From positions 186,001 to 250,000 of the forward strand of contig NZ_LMLZ01000024.1 in assembly GCF_001422735.1 (NCBI RefSeq): a stretch of DNA of 64,000 nt, written 5' to 3'. Below are positions 7,993 to 16,700 of the stretch, in pieces. The translations under genes and the position numbers were made by a program. The notes beneath the pieces are model-generated. The model made no database searches. It was not told where the DNA came from and saw nothing but the letters and a program-made list of their open reading frames with translations. Position 1 is the first letter of the stretch, and each line of letters begins with the position of its first letter. The DNA comes from Acidovorax sp. Leaf78 (GTDB lineage: Bacteria; Pseudomonadota; Gammaproteobacteria; Burkholderiales; Burkholderiaceae_C).

Positions 7993-8805
7993 ATGCCTTC
8001 CTTCCCCATCGACCCGCCCCGCCCCGACGACGAAGACGACACCAGCCCGCGCACGCCACGCGGCATTCAGAGCGTGGAAGTGGGCGGGCAACTGCTCAAG
8101 GTGCTGGCCCGCACCGGCCGCCGCATGGCGCTCAAGGACCTGGCCCGCGCCGCCGACATGACGCCCGCCAAGGCGCACCCGTACCTGGTGAGCTTCGGCA
8201 AGCTGGGCCTCATCGAGCAAGACGCCGTGAGCGGCCACTACGGCCTGGGCCCGCTGGCCATGCAGTTGGGCCTGATCAGCCTGCAGCAGGTGGACCCGGT
8301 GCGCCTGGCCATCGCCGAGCTGCCCGCGCTGGCCCAGCGCATCGGCTACACCGTGTCGGCCTCGGTCTGGGGCGACAACGGGCCCACCATCATCCGCGTG
8401 GAAGAAGGTCCCACCGCGGTGTACGTGGCCATGCGCCACGGCACCACCGCGTCGGTGCGCCACACGGCCACGGGCAAGGTGTTCGCGGCTTTCGGCCCGC
8501 GCGAACGTGCTGCTGCTGCGTTGGCGGCCGAGGGGTTTGCAGGGGCGCTGGACGAACCGGCGTTTGCTGCCGAACTGGAGTTGGTGCGCGCGCACCAGGT
8601 GGCGCAGGTGACCGATCAGTTGTTGCCCGGCATCAGCGCGCTGGCCACCCCGGTGTTCGACGGGTTCGGCCAGTTGGTGCTGTGCCTGGCGGTGATCGGA
8701 CCCAGTGCCACGCTGCAGACGGGGCCAAGCAGCGCGGCGGCGCAGCATTTGCGCGAGGCTGCTCGGAGTTTGTCGCAGCGACTTGGGACTGCTGTAACTG
8801 GCTAG
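7993..8805 (+). CDS. IclR-family transcriptional regulator
   Basis: A 270-residue regulator. Residues about 20-75 form the winged helix-turn-helix ('RTGRRMALKDLARAADMTPAKAHPYLVSF'). Residues 95-265 form the GAF-like effector domain, with 'GYTVSASVWGDNGPTIIRVEEG' and 'HTATGKVFAAF'. ATG 7993 is used because it places the start directly before the acidic linker that precedes the domain; an upstream in-frame ATG at 7942 is possible. It is divergent from the MBL/FAD-monooxygenase cluster and probably controls it in response to an aromatic ligand. The AT-rich islet begins immediately after its stop. Confidence 0.85.
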   Translation: MPSFPIDPPRPDDEDDTSPRTPRGIQSVEVGGQLLKVLARTGRRMALKDLARAADMTPAKAHPYLVSFGKLGLIEQDAVSGHYGLGPLAMQLGLISLQQVDPVRLAIAELPALAQRIGYTVSASVWGDNGPTIIRVEEGPTAVYVAMRHGTTASVRHTATGKVFAAFGPRERAAAALAAEGFAGALDEPAFAAELELVRAHQVAQVTDQLLPGISALATPVFDGFGQLVLCLAVIGPSATLQTGPSSAAAQHLREAARSLSQRLGTAVTG

Positions 8806-8967
8806 AAAATATTATTCTTTTTAAGTTGAACTTGAAGCGCAATTCAAGCGGATGGTTGCTATGAAAAGGCAGTAATTAGCAGATGGCTGGATCTGTGTAA
8901 ATGTTGGCTTGAGAAGCTGTGCGTTCTGTTCGGTCTGTGTCTAAACTCAGGTACTCAAATTTCGAGG

Positions 8968-9381
8968 GTGAGAATAGTGCTGCCAAAAAAGAATGCCAAT
9001 AAAATTTCAAAAACAATCAAAGTCAATTTGTCGCTTCAGATTGTTGAGGCGATGGAAGGTTTGAAAAGGGTTTTTGTTTTTGATTGTGTTACTGGGGATA
9101 AGGGGCATCCAACTAATCGAGGAAGCTTTAGAATATCGCGTAAGGCACATCCTTACAGAAGTAAGACATATGATGTTCAAATGGATTATGCAATGTTTTT
9201 TACAGCTGATGGCAAAGCATTCCATCAGTATCACGGAAGCATCCCACTGTCAGTGGTTCGATCTGCAAAAAGTTCGATGAGTGATTGGTTTGGTTCGCAC
9301 GGCTGCGTCAGATTGACGCAGGCAAATGCAAGAGCTTTGTATGATTGGGCACCTGAAGGTACCATGGTGCATATATTCTGA
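8968..9381 (+). CDS. L,D-transpeptidase (YkuD)-like protein, candidate effector
   Basis: A 137-residue protein in the AT-rich islet. The C-terminal half carries the YkuD catalytic signature: 'HQYHG' (His86/His89), then 'SHGCVRL' with His111 and Cys113, then 'NARALYDWAPEGTMVHIF'. These enzymes cross-link or edit peptidoglycan stem peptides. Unlike housekeeping L,D-transpeptidases it has no signal peptide, no LysM and is very short, as expected for a secreted antibacterial effector of the Tlde1 kind. The GTG start at 8968 is tentative; no strong ribosome site is seen. Its TGA overlaps the ATG of the next gene by one base, indicating translational coupling. No secretion system genes are in the window. 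Confidence 0.7.
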   Translation: MRIVLPKKNANKISKTIKVNLSLQIVEAMEGLKRVFVFDCVTGDKGHPTNRGSFRISRKAHPYRSKTYDVQMDYAMFFTADGKAFHQYHGSIPLSVVRSAKSSMSDWFGSHGCVRLTQANARALYDWAPEGTMVHIF

Positions 9382-9917
9382 TGATTTCTATTGATAAAAA
9401 TTTCCTGAAATGCGGTGCTCTTTTTGTTGCTGGGTTGTTGTGTGGGTGTTTTTTATTTTCAGCGATTTTTGATGATTTGTTGCTTCGCCGGGAAAAATCA
9501 TTCGATATTTCTGCGAGTGGAGTTCTGTTGTTTGTATTTACAAGCCCTAAAACCTCACTCGTTGCTCATCGAAAAGATGATGCTGATGATTTTTATCTGC
9601 ATACTATTTCGGGTGGGAAATCACGGCATTGCAATGTGAGTAATGATTTTGGTGGTTATCTTCATCAAATATCATCTTTTCACTCCAATAATTTTATCGA
9701 AAAAAAATACCTGAGAGATAAATTTCCAAAATTCATTGGGAAAATTGAAATTCAAGATCAAATAATTGAATATGATATCGAGCCAATTTACTTTTACTCT
9801 TCGGTCGATGGTTCAAGAATAGCGGCACAACATGCAGGTATAGCTGGGGAGATAAGTATTTCAGAGAGTGTATTTCACGCCTTGGAGGCGGGATGTTCGG
9901 AGCTGGCGAAGAGGTAA
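9381..9917 (+). CDS. Single-span membrane protein, candidate immunity protein 1
   Basis: A 178-residue protein with one hydrophobic segment (about residues 10-32) followed by a roughly 140-residue extracytoplasmic-type domain with two cysteines ('RHC' and 'AGC'). I recognise no named family. It starts inside the stop codon of the L,D-transpeptidase gene and is strongly AT-rich. It is clearly paralogous to the next gene: shared blocks are 'SLVAHR', 'FYLH', 'GKS-HC', 'SS-DG-RIAAQ' and 'ALEAGCS-LA'. A periplasm-facing membrane protein coupled to a cell-wall enzyme would fit an immunity protein; that role is inference. Confidence 0.65.
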   Translation: MISIDKNFLKCGALFVAGLLCGCFLFSAIFDDLLLRREKSFDISASGVLLFVFTSPKTSLVAHRKDDADDFYLHTISGGKSRHCNVSNDFGGYLHQISSFHSNNFIEKKYLRDKFPKFIGKIEIQDQIIEYDIEPIYFYSSVDGSRIAAQHAGIAGEISISESVFHALEAGCSELAKR

Positions 9918-9922
9918 GCTAT

Positions 9923-9964
9923 CGAGTTGTTCTGGATTATGTGCGCACCATTGTGCATATTTTT
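9923..9964 (+). pseudogene. Remnant of L,D-transpeptidase gene 3' end
   Basis: Translated in the frame of the following gene, this stretch gives 'RVVLDYVRTIVHIF', which aligns with the transpeptidase C-terminus 'RALYDWAPEGTMVHIF'. In the functional copy the end reads catatattctgATG; here it reads catatttttGTG. The junction thus preserves the order transpeptidase-end then membrane-protein start. It looks like a scar of tandem duplication. Confidence 0.5.
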
Positions 9965-10504
9965 GTGAAAAAATACCTTGTTTACCCGACTTTGCTTCTT
10001 TTTGGCTTTGCCTTTGGCGCGGGTTCCATGGTCTTCTATTCTGCAATGTGGCCGGGCGGATATCCCGGGGTTGGCGACATGGAAGTCTTGAATTTCGAGA
10101 GATCTCCCGGGCTGGTGTACTACTTCAAAAGTGATCGCATTTCACTGGTGGCGCACCGAGCCAACAACGATGATCCCTTTTATCTGCATGTAGTTGCCAA
10201 TGGAAAATCCAAACATTGCCTCGGCAGCCCGGATCTGGGCGGCTTCATTGAGCAAATGTCCTCCCTCAAGCCCAAAAAATTGGTCGAGGCCAAGGACATG
10301 ACGACCCTATTCCCCATATTCCTGGGTCGAATAGAAATGCTGGACGGCACAGTCAATATCAGCAACGAGCCCGTCTTGTTCTTCTCGTCAAAAGATGGCG
10401 AGCGGATCGCCGCTCAGTACATGGACGTGAGAGGCGAAGTGGAAACGTCCAAAGACCTGTTCAAAGCACTGGAGGCGGGGTGCTCGAAGCTGGCCATGCA
10501 TTGA
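9965..10504 (+). CDS. Single-span membrane protein, candidate immunity protein 2
   Basis: Paralogue of the preceding gene. Starting at GTG 9965 it is 179 residues, matching the 178 of its sister, with the membrane span 'YPTLLLFGFAFGAGSMVFY' at the same position. A longer in-frame start (ATG 9893, after GGAGG) would add 24 residues encoded by the transpeptidase remnant and the sister gene's end, and automated tools may prefer it. The two cysteines and the 'RIAAQ' and 'ALEAGCS' blocks are conserved. It is richer in GC than its sister, suggesting a different age or separate acquisition. Function unknown; probably immunity-like by context. Confidence 0.6.
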   Translation: MKKYLVYPTLLLFGFAFGAGSMVFYSAMWPGGYPGVGDMEVLNFERSPGLVYYFKSDRISLVAHRANNDDPFYLHVVANGKSKHCLGSPDLGGFIEQMSSLKPKKLVEAKDMTTLFPIFLGRIEMLDGTVNISNEPVLFFSSKDGERIAAQYMDVRGEVETSKDLFKALEAGCSKLAMH

Positions 10505-10547
10505 TGAATCCAGCTTGGACTCTGAAGCCTGTCGATTCGGGCGGCGC

Positions 10548-11162
10548 CTACGACTTGTACTTGATGCTGCACCCATACGGCTGCGTCGTCGCCGCGGAAA
10601 TCGGCTTGCCCGCCAGCGCCTCGGACAGCCCCACCTTCACATAGTTGGTGGCCTTCTCGATGTCGGCCGGGCGGGCCGAGGGGATGCTGTCGATGCCGCC
10701 CGCGTACACCAGCACGCCCTGCGGGTTGACGATGTACATGTGCGGTGTGGTGCGTGCGCCGTAGCTCTTGCCCACGGTGCCTTCCTCGTCCATGAGCACC
10801 GCGGTGGGCTGGGCCTTGCGCTCGGTGAGCCATGCCGTGAGCTTGGACGGCTCCAGGTAGTCGCTGCTGGCCTTCTCGGTGGAGTTGACCGCCAGCCACA
10901 CCACGTTCTTTCCAGTCGCGTCCTTTTGCGTGGCCGGCATGTTGCCGCTGTCGTAGTGCTTGCGCACGAAGGGGCAGCCCGGGTTGGTCCACTCCAGCAC
11001 CACGTGTTTACCCTTGAAGTCCGACAGTTTCACGGTCTTGCCGGTGGCGTCCTTGAGGGTGAAGTCGGGCGCCGGCTGGCCCACGGTGGTGGCGGCCTGT
11101 GCGGCGCCGGTGGCGAACAGCGCGGCGGCGGATGCAATCAGCGTACGGCGAAGCAACTTCAT
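10548..11162 (-). CDS. Exported redoxin / peroxiredoxin-like protein
   Basis: A 204-residue protein with a signal peptide (residues 1-23, '[10 protein letters not shown]'). The thioredoxin fold begins with '[32 protein letters not shown]'. The active site is '[11 protein letters not shown]', which has a single cysteine rather than CxxC, so it is peroxiredoxin-like; a second cysteine lies near the C-terminus ('YGCSIKY'). '[27 protein letters not shown]' is typical of the AhpC/TSA redoxin group. It is transcribed after the DsbD-like gene with a 105-bp gap, so it may be kept reduced in the periplasm by that protein. Confidence 0.8.
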   Translation of the reverse strand: MKLLRRTLIASAAALFATGAAQAATTVGQPAPDFTLKDATGKTVKLSDFKGKHVVLEWTNPGCPFVRKHYDSGNMPATQKDATGKNVVWLAVNSTEKASSDYLEPSKLTAWLTERKAQPTAVLMDEEGTVGKSYGARTTPHMYIVNPQGVLVYAGGIDSIPSARPADIEKATNYVKVGLSEALAGKPISAATTQPYGCSIKYKS

Positions 11163-11267
11163 GGCGGAATCTCCTTCGGTAGATGGCTAAGGTGAACAAC
11201 GACAACACGACGAACAACGCGCCGCACGGAACCCAGCGCAGCCTCGTGGCCGCGCTCTTCATGGCCT

Positions 11268-13541
11268 TTACAGTTGGGCGATGGTGGCGCGCACCTCCTG
11301 CACGCTCAGCACTTCGGTCAGCACCACGGGCGGCTTGCCGGCCCGGTAGAACACGTACACCGGCACGCCGTTGCGCCCCAGCTGGGCCAGCGCGGCGGTG
11401 ATGGCCGGGTCGCGGCGCGTCCAGTCGGCGCGCAGCAGGACCACATTCTTGGCAGACAGGTCGGCCAGCACGTCGCTATCGGCCAGCGTCGTCTTCTTGT
11501 TGTACTGGCAGGTCACGCACCACGCGGCGGTGAAGTCCACGAACACGGGGCGGCCGCTGGCCACGATCTGCTCGGCCGCGTCCGGCGCCCAGGCCTGCCA
11601 CTGCGCGCCGCCGGCGCGGGTGGCCTCTGCGGTGTGTGCGGGCGATGCGTTGGTGATGTGCGGCCCGAACGACCAGGCCAGCAACGCGAACGCGGCGACC
11701 GACACGGTGGCCATCCAGCGGCGTGCACGGCCCGCCAGCGACAGCGACCAGGCCACCAAGCCCACGCCCACCAGCAAGATCAGCAGCGCGCCCGCGCCGT
11801 CGATGCCGCTTTGCTGCCCCAGCACCCACACCAGCCACACCACGGTGGCGAACATGGGGAAGGCCATGAACTTGCGGAAGGTGTCCATCCACGCGCCGGG
11901 GCGGGGCAGGGCGCGCGCCACGGCGGGGATGAAGCTCGCGGCCAAGTAGGGCAGCGCCAGGCCCAGGCCCAGCACTGCAAACACCGCCAGCGCCTGGGGC
12001 ACCGGCAGCGTCGCCGTGAGGCCCATCGAAGCACCCATGAACGGCGCGGTGCAGGGCGACGCCACGGCCACGGCCAGCACGCCCGTCAGAAAGCTGTCGG
12101 CCACCGGGTGGCGTGCCTGCAGGCTGGCCACGGACGACGGCAGAAAGTGCCCGAACTCGAACACCCCCGCCAGGTTCAGCCCGATCACGGTGAACAGTGC
12201 GGCCAGCCCCGCCACCACGGCGGGCGACTGCAGCTGAAAGCCCCAGCCCACCGCCTCGCCCGCAGCGCGCAGGCCCAGCATGAGCGCGCCCAGCAACAGG
12301 AACGACAGCACGACGCCGGCCGTGTAGGCCAGGCCGCTCAGGCGGTGCGCCCGGCGGTCCTGCGCGTGCTGGGTAAAGCCCACGACCTTGATCGCCAGCA
12401 CCGGAAACACGCAGGGCATGAGGTTCAAGATGAGCCCGCCCAGCAAGGCCCCCAGCAGCGCGGCCGAGAGCGTGAGGGTGGATGCGCCGGAGCCCGCCAG
12501 CGGAGCCCCGGCGCCGCCGGTAGCCTGGGCTGCCTGTGCGGCATTGGCCTTGAGCGCCGCGTCCAGCGCGGGCGACACGCTGGCCACCGCGGCACCCTGC
12601 GGCCAGGTGCCCAGTACCTTGAGTTCTGCCCGGTAGCCGGTGCGGGTGTCGGGGCCCGTGCCGTGGGCGGCTGCGCCTTGCTCCGCGGCCCGTTCGGCCA
12701 GCACGACGGGCATCAGGCTGGGGCTGCTGCTGCGCTGGGCGGCCAGCGGAATTTTTGCCGTCCACACGCTGCCGTTCCAGGCCTGCGTCCACTGCACGGC
12801 GTTCTCGATGACTTCGCTGGTTTCCGGGAACAAATCCAGGGTCTTGCCGCGCAGCGCCACCGGCAGGCCGTGCACGCTGACCTGCAGCGCGTTGCCGTCG
12901 GCGATCTGCGCCTGGCTGTCTGGCACGATGCCGTTGGTGCCCGCCAGCACCGGCTGGGGCTGCGCCTTGGCCGCCGCCTCGAACGCGGCGCCGTTGAGCG
13001 CCGTGGTGCTGCGCAGGGGCAATTGCAGGGTGAACTCGCCCTCTTCGGGAATGCACTCCTTGCGGCACACCAGCCAGGAGGCGCGCAGCTGGATGATGGC
13101 GTCCTTGGCGAGCGGGCCGGCGGCAAAGGTGCTGGCCACCGTGACGGGCACGGGCAGCAGCACCGTGCCTTCATAGCCGTAGTTGGCCAGCGTGCCGATG
13201 GGGATCTTCCTGGGCAGAGGCCAGGCGATCTCGCCCGCGTCCAGCCCGGCGGGCAGCGTCCAGGCCAGGTCGGTGGGCAGGCCGGAATCGCCCGGGTTCT
13301 TCCAGTAGGTGTGCCACTCGGGCTGGTGGGTGATCTGCAGCCCCAGCCATAGCGGCTGGCCGGGTGCGACGCCCTGGGGCGCATGGGCCATCAGCTCGGC
13401 CCGGACGTACGGCGTGGTGACCACGCTGGTCCCCTGGCCTGTCGTTTTGGGGCTGAATTGGGCGTTGGCGCTTGTCCAGAAAGCGCTGGCAGCTATCAAA
13501 AGCAGAGTGACTGCAAGGCGGTTGAGCAGGCGTGAAGGCAT
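11268..13541 (-). CDS. DsbD/ScsB-type thiol:disulfide interchange protein
   Basis: A 757-residue three-part reductase. After a signal peptide, a periplasmic N-terminal DsbD-like domain carries 'EWHTYWKNPGDSGLP' and a cysteine pair ('LVCRKECIPEEG'). A central eight-helix membrane domain has conserved cysteines in 'NLMPCVFPVLAIKVVGF' and 'VAVASPCTAPFMG'. The C-terminal thioredoxin domain has 'FTAAWCVTCQYNKK'. Such proteins move electrons from cytoplasmic thioredoxin to periplasmic partners. The ATG at 13541 is chosen because it begins the signal peptide. A short palindromic repeat is embedded in frame within the signal-peptide region (13467-13505). It probably shares an operon with the redoxin downstream. 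Confidence 0.9.
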   Translation of the reverse strand: MPSRLLNRLAVTLLLIAASAFWTSANAQFSPKTTGQGTSVVTTPYVRAELMAHAPQGVAPGQPLWLGLQITHQPEWHTYWKNPGDSGLPTDLAWTLPAGLDAGEIAWPLPRKIPIGTLANYGYEGTVLLPVPVTVASTFAAGPLAKDAIIQLRASWLVCRKECIPEEGEFTLQLPLRSTTALNGAAFEAAAKAQPQPVLAGTNGIVPDSQAQIADGNALQVSVHGLPVALRGKTLDLFPETSEVIENAVQWTQAWNGSVWTAKIPLAAQRSSSPSLMPVVLAERAAEQGAAAHGTGPDTRTGYRAELKVLGTWPQGAAVASVSPALDAALKANAAQAAQATGGAGAPLAGSGASTLTLSAALLGALLGGLILNLMPCVFPVLAIKVVGFTQHAQDRRAHRLSGLAYTAGVVLSFLLLGALMLGLRAAGEAVGWGFQLQSPAVVAGLAALFTVIGLNLAGVFEFGHFLPSSVASLQARHPVADSFLTGVLAVAVASPCTAPFMGASMGLTATLPVPQALAVFAVLGLGLALPYLAASFIPAVARALPRPGAWMDTFRKFMAFPMFATVVWLVWVLGQQSGIDGAGALLILLVGVGLVAWSLSLAGRARRWMATVSVAAFALLAWSFGPHITNASPAHTAEATRAGGAQWQAWAPDAAEQIVASGRPVFVDFTAAWCVTCQYNKKTTLADSDVLADLSAKNVVLLRADWTRRDPAITAALAQLGRNGVPVYVFYRAGKPPVVLTEVLSVQEVRATIAQL
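13467..13505. repeat. AGCTAT-type repeat, copy g, inside a CDS
   Basis: GGCGCTTGTCCAGAAAGCGC followed by TGGCAGCTATCAAAAGCAG lies inside the DsbD-like signal peptide coding region without breaking the frame. It matches the GCGCTT...AAGCGCT...AGCTAT pattern of the intergenic copies. Confidence 0.45.
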
Positions 13542-13710
13542 GATTGCAGTGTGGGAGCGGGCGCGGCGCCGTTGGTTCCGGCCCGCTCCGTCGATTCCGG
13601 TGGTCCGCCATTGTGCGCGGGGCAGCCCGGCCGTTGAAAATCGGCGCGCCACGGCCCCGATGTGCTGGGGGGATGTAATCCCCGGTCATCCCCCTTCCAA
13701 CCGGCGCTGG

Positions 13711-13797
13711 GCCACCGCCAGTGCACCTTGTGATCTGGCTGCCGGTTCACCGGGGACGTCCCTATGAAGGGGGAAGCCGCGCAGCGGCTCAGCGAGG
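13711..13797 (-). repeat. 3'-end repeat, copy C
   Basis: Directly abuts the TAG of the DUF748 gene. Diverged relative to the canonical copy (GAGCCGCTGCGCGGCTTCC, then a CCCTTCATAGGGACG loop region) but keeps the order and the terminal GGTGGC-type half. Confidence 0.6.
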
Positions 13798-16700
13798 CTA
13801 CCGAGCCTCGAGGCTCAGATCCGCCCGCGGCGTCCACTTGTCGGGCTGGTTGCCCGACTTGGGCGCCGCCACGAAGAGCCGCTCGGCCGGCAGCTTCTGC
13901 GCCACCAGATAGCTGCGGATCGCCTGGCCGCGGTCGTGGGCCAGGTCGGCCGCCATGGCCTCGGTGGCGCTCTGGTTGGCCAGCAGCAGGGCTTCCATCT
14001 CGGGCACGGTGAGCTCCTTGGCCAGGCCGACCAGGTTGCGCGGCTTGGCCATGTCGGCGCGGCGGTACACCTCCTTGAGCAGGGCGGGGTATTCGGCGGC
14101 CGACACCGGGCTGCTGTCGGCAGGGTTGGCGCGGCGCTTTTCGGCCAGCACCTGTTGCTGCAGGCGCTCGCGCTGCAGGCCTTCGCGCTCGTCCTTCAGG
14201 CTGGCCATGCCGGTCACGGTGATCTTGAGCGCTGGCCGGTCGGCCAGGGCCTTCACCACCTTGTCCAGGTTCTGCTTCGCGTCCGCCGTGAGCGCCGCGC
14301 TGCCGGGCGCAAAAGCGACGTGGCTCATCTCGCTGCCGCCGCCAAAGGCGTTGGCCAGCAGGCTGAACGGAGCAGTCAGCGCCTTGCCGATCAGGTTGAC
14401 GATGACCCGGCCGATGACCGGGCCCAGGCGGAACTGCGGGTCGTTCAGCGAGCCGCTGATGGGCAGGTCCAGGTCGATCACGCCGTCGCGGTCGGCCAGC
14501 AGGGCCACGGCCAGCTTCACCGGCAGGCTGTTGGGGGCGCCCTGCACGGGCTCGCCAAAGGTCAGCTGGTTGAGCACCAGCCGGTTGCTGGCGGTGAGCT
14601 GGCCGCTGGGCAGCACCTTGTAGTTCACGTCCATGCTGAGCTTGCCGCGCTCGATGCCGTGGCCGGCGTACTTCACGGCGTAGGGCGTGAGCGGCGGCAG
14701 CTCCAGGTCGCGCACCTTGCCCACGATGTCGAGCGCCAGCGGCTTGGCCAGCGGGTTGAGCTTGCCGGTGATCTCCAGCGACGCCGAGCCTTCCGCCCGG
14801 CCGCGCAGTTCGAGGTCCGCCAGCACGGGCTCGCCGCCGGGCGTCTCGGATGAGAAGGCGCTCAGCTTGCCGGTCAGCTCCGACAGATCCGCCGAGTAGT
14901 TGGGCTTGATGAAAAAGTCCGAGAACAGCACCTTGCCGTTGACCAGGCTCACCGGCCCGAACTGCACCACCGGTGCCAGCGGGTCGGCCTTGGCGACGGC
15001 AGCGCTGGCGGGTGTGCTGGCAGCGGCTGCCGACGCGGCGGCGGGCCCGCTGGCCGAGGCTGCGGCGGTGGCCGCATTCGCTGCACTGGCCGCGTTGGCT
15101 GCCTGCGCCTCGGCGGGCGTCTTGGCGATGTCGGTCAGGTTGATGCGGCCCGCCTCGTTCACCGTGATGCGCGCGAAGAAGTCCACCAGGCTGGTCTCCT
15201 TGACCTCCACGCGCGGCGCGGTGCCGGGCGCGGTGGCCACGGACAGGCCGCGCAGGTTCAGGCTCTTCCAGGCCAGCAGTTCCTCGCCCACCTGGGCCTC
15301 GGTCTTGGGCGTGGATGCAGCGGTGCTGTTGGCCGTGAGCTCGTCGATGGCGGCATCGCCCGCCAGACGCAGGCTGGGGCCCTTGTCGCTCAGAGCCAGC
15401 GCGACCTGGCCCTTGAAGCCTACATCGGCCCGCAGCAGCTCCACCGACAGCTGGCTGGCCAGGTAGCCATCCAGCGCATGCAGCGGCACCCGCGCCAGGT
15501 CGAGCTTGCCCTGCGCCGCCAGCGGCTGCAGGGCCAGCGTGCCCTGGTAGTCGATCTTGCCGGCCTCGGGTTTGGTGCTGCCTTTGCCGCCGCCCTTGCC
15601 TGGTGCGGCAGCGCGTGCGGACAGCTGGAACGCCTCGGGCTTGCTGCCGTCGCTGGCCAGGTTTTTGGCGGTGATGTTCAGCGCTGACAGGTCCATCGCC
15701 ACGGGCCGCTGCTGGGCGTTGTCAGCAAAGGTGACGGTGCCGCCCTCGACCGCCAGGTCGGCCACCCGCAGCTTCCACGGCGGGGCGTTGTCGGTGGCGG
15801 GCGCGGGAATGGTGGCGTTGGCCGTTGGAGCAGTGGCCGTGGCGGGTGCCGATGCCTTCATCCAGCGCTCGAACATCCACCGCCCATCAGCGCCGCGCTC
15901 CACCGCCGCCAGGGGTTGGGACAGCGTCAGCTTGGCCAGCGTGGCCGTGCGCGCATCCAGCGGCACCTGCACGCCTTCCACGGCCAGCTTGCCCAGCCCG
16001 ACCACGGTGGTGCGCCCCTGCTTCACTGCCAATTGCTCCAGCGCCAGCGGGCCCGCGGTCAGCGTCACGCCCGTGGCGCCGGCCTGCGCCGCCTTGGCGC
16101 CGGGCGCCTCCCACGCCACGCCCAGGTCGCCGGTGATCAGGCCTGCCACGGTGGGCTCCAGCACCTGCGCCAGGTAAGGCGCGGCCAGTTGCAGCGACAG
16201 CGCCTGCGCCGACGCGTTCACCTGCGCCTTCTGGTCGGTGGCCTCGCCGGTGAACTGCAAGCCGCCGTCCTGCAGCTTGAGCCCGCCCTTGAAGCTGAAG
16301 GGCTTGACGAGCGGCAGCGCCAGGTCCGCCATGTCGAGCGTGAAGTCCGTGGCCTGCAGCGTGGCGGCGGGCCGGGTGCCTTGGTCCGACCACCGCACGG
16401 TGCCGCCGCGCACCGCGGCGCGGTCCACGCGCACGGCCCAGGCGGGTGCCGCGGGGGGCTTGTTGCCTGCCTGGCTGGCGCCAGCGCGGGGCTTGGACGC
16501 CGCCATGCCTGCGCTCGCTGGCGGCGCAGCGCTGGACGGGGCGGCAGAAGCGCTGGCGGTGGTCTCGGCTGCCGAGGCTGGGGCGGCAGAGGGTTCGGCT
16601 GCCGCGGTGGCCGAGGCTGCGGTTGCCGGGTTGGGTATTGTCGTTGTCGTGGGTGTCGCTGCAGGGCTCGGGGCCAATTGCGCCAGATTGATCTGGCCCG

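Larger units (their letters stand above)
8806..9967. other. AT-rich islet, probably acquired
   Basis: Base composition drops sharply after the IclR stop. Codons here end in A/T, unlike every flanking gene, and composition recovers gradually through the second membrane-protein gene. The first 162 bp (8806-8967) hold no gene that I can see. No integrase, tRNA or flanking direct repeat is visible, so the boundary mechanism is unknown. Confidence 0.6.

Noticed and set aside
11274-13352. 692-codon open frame on the plus strand opposite the DsbD-like gene
   Set aside because: His/Gln/Arg/Gly-rich translation with no domain; an antisense shadow of a GC-rich gene.
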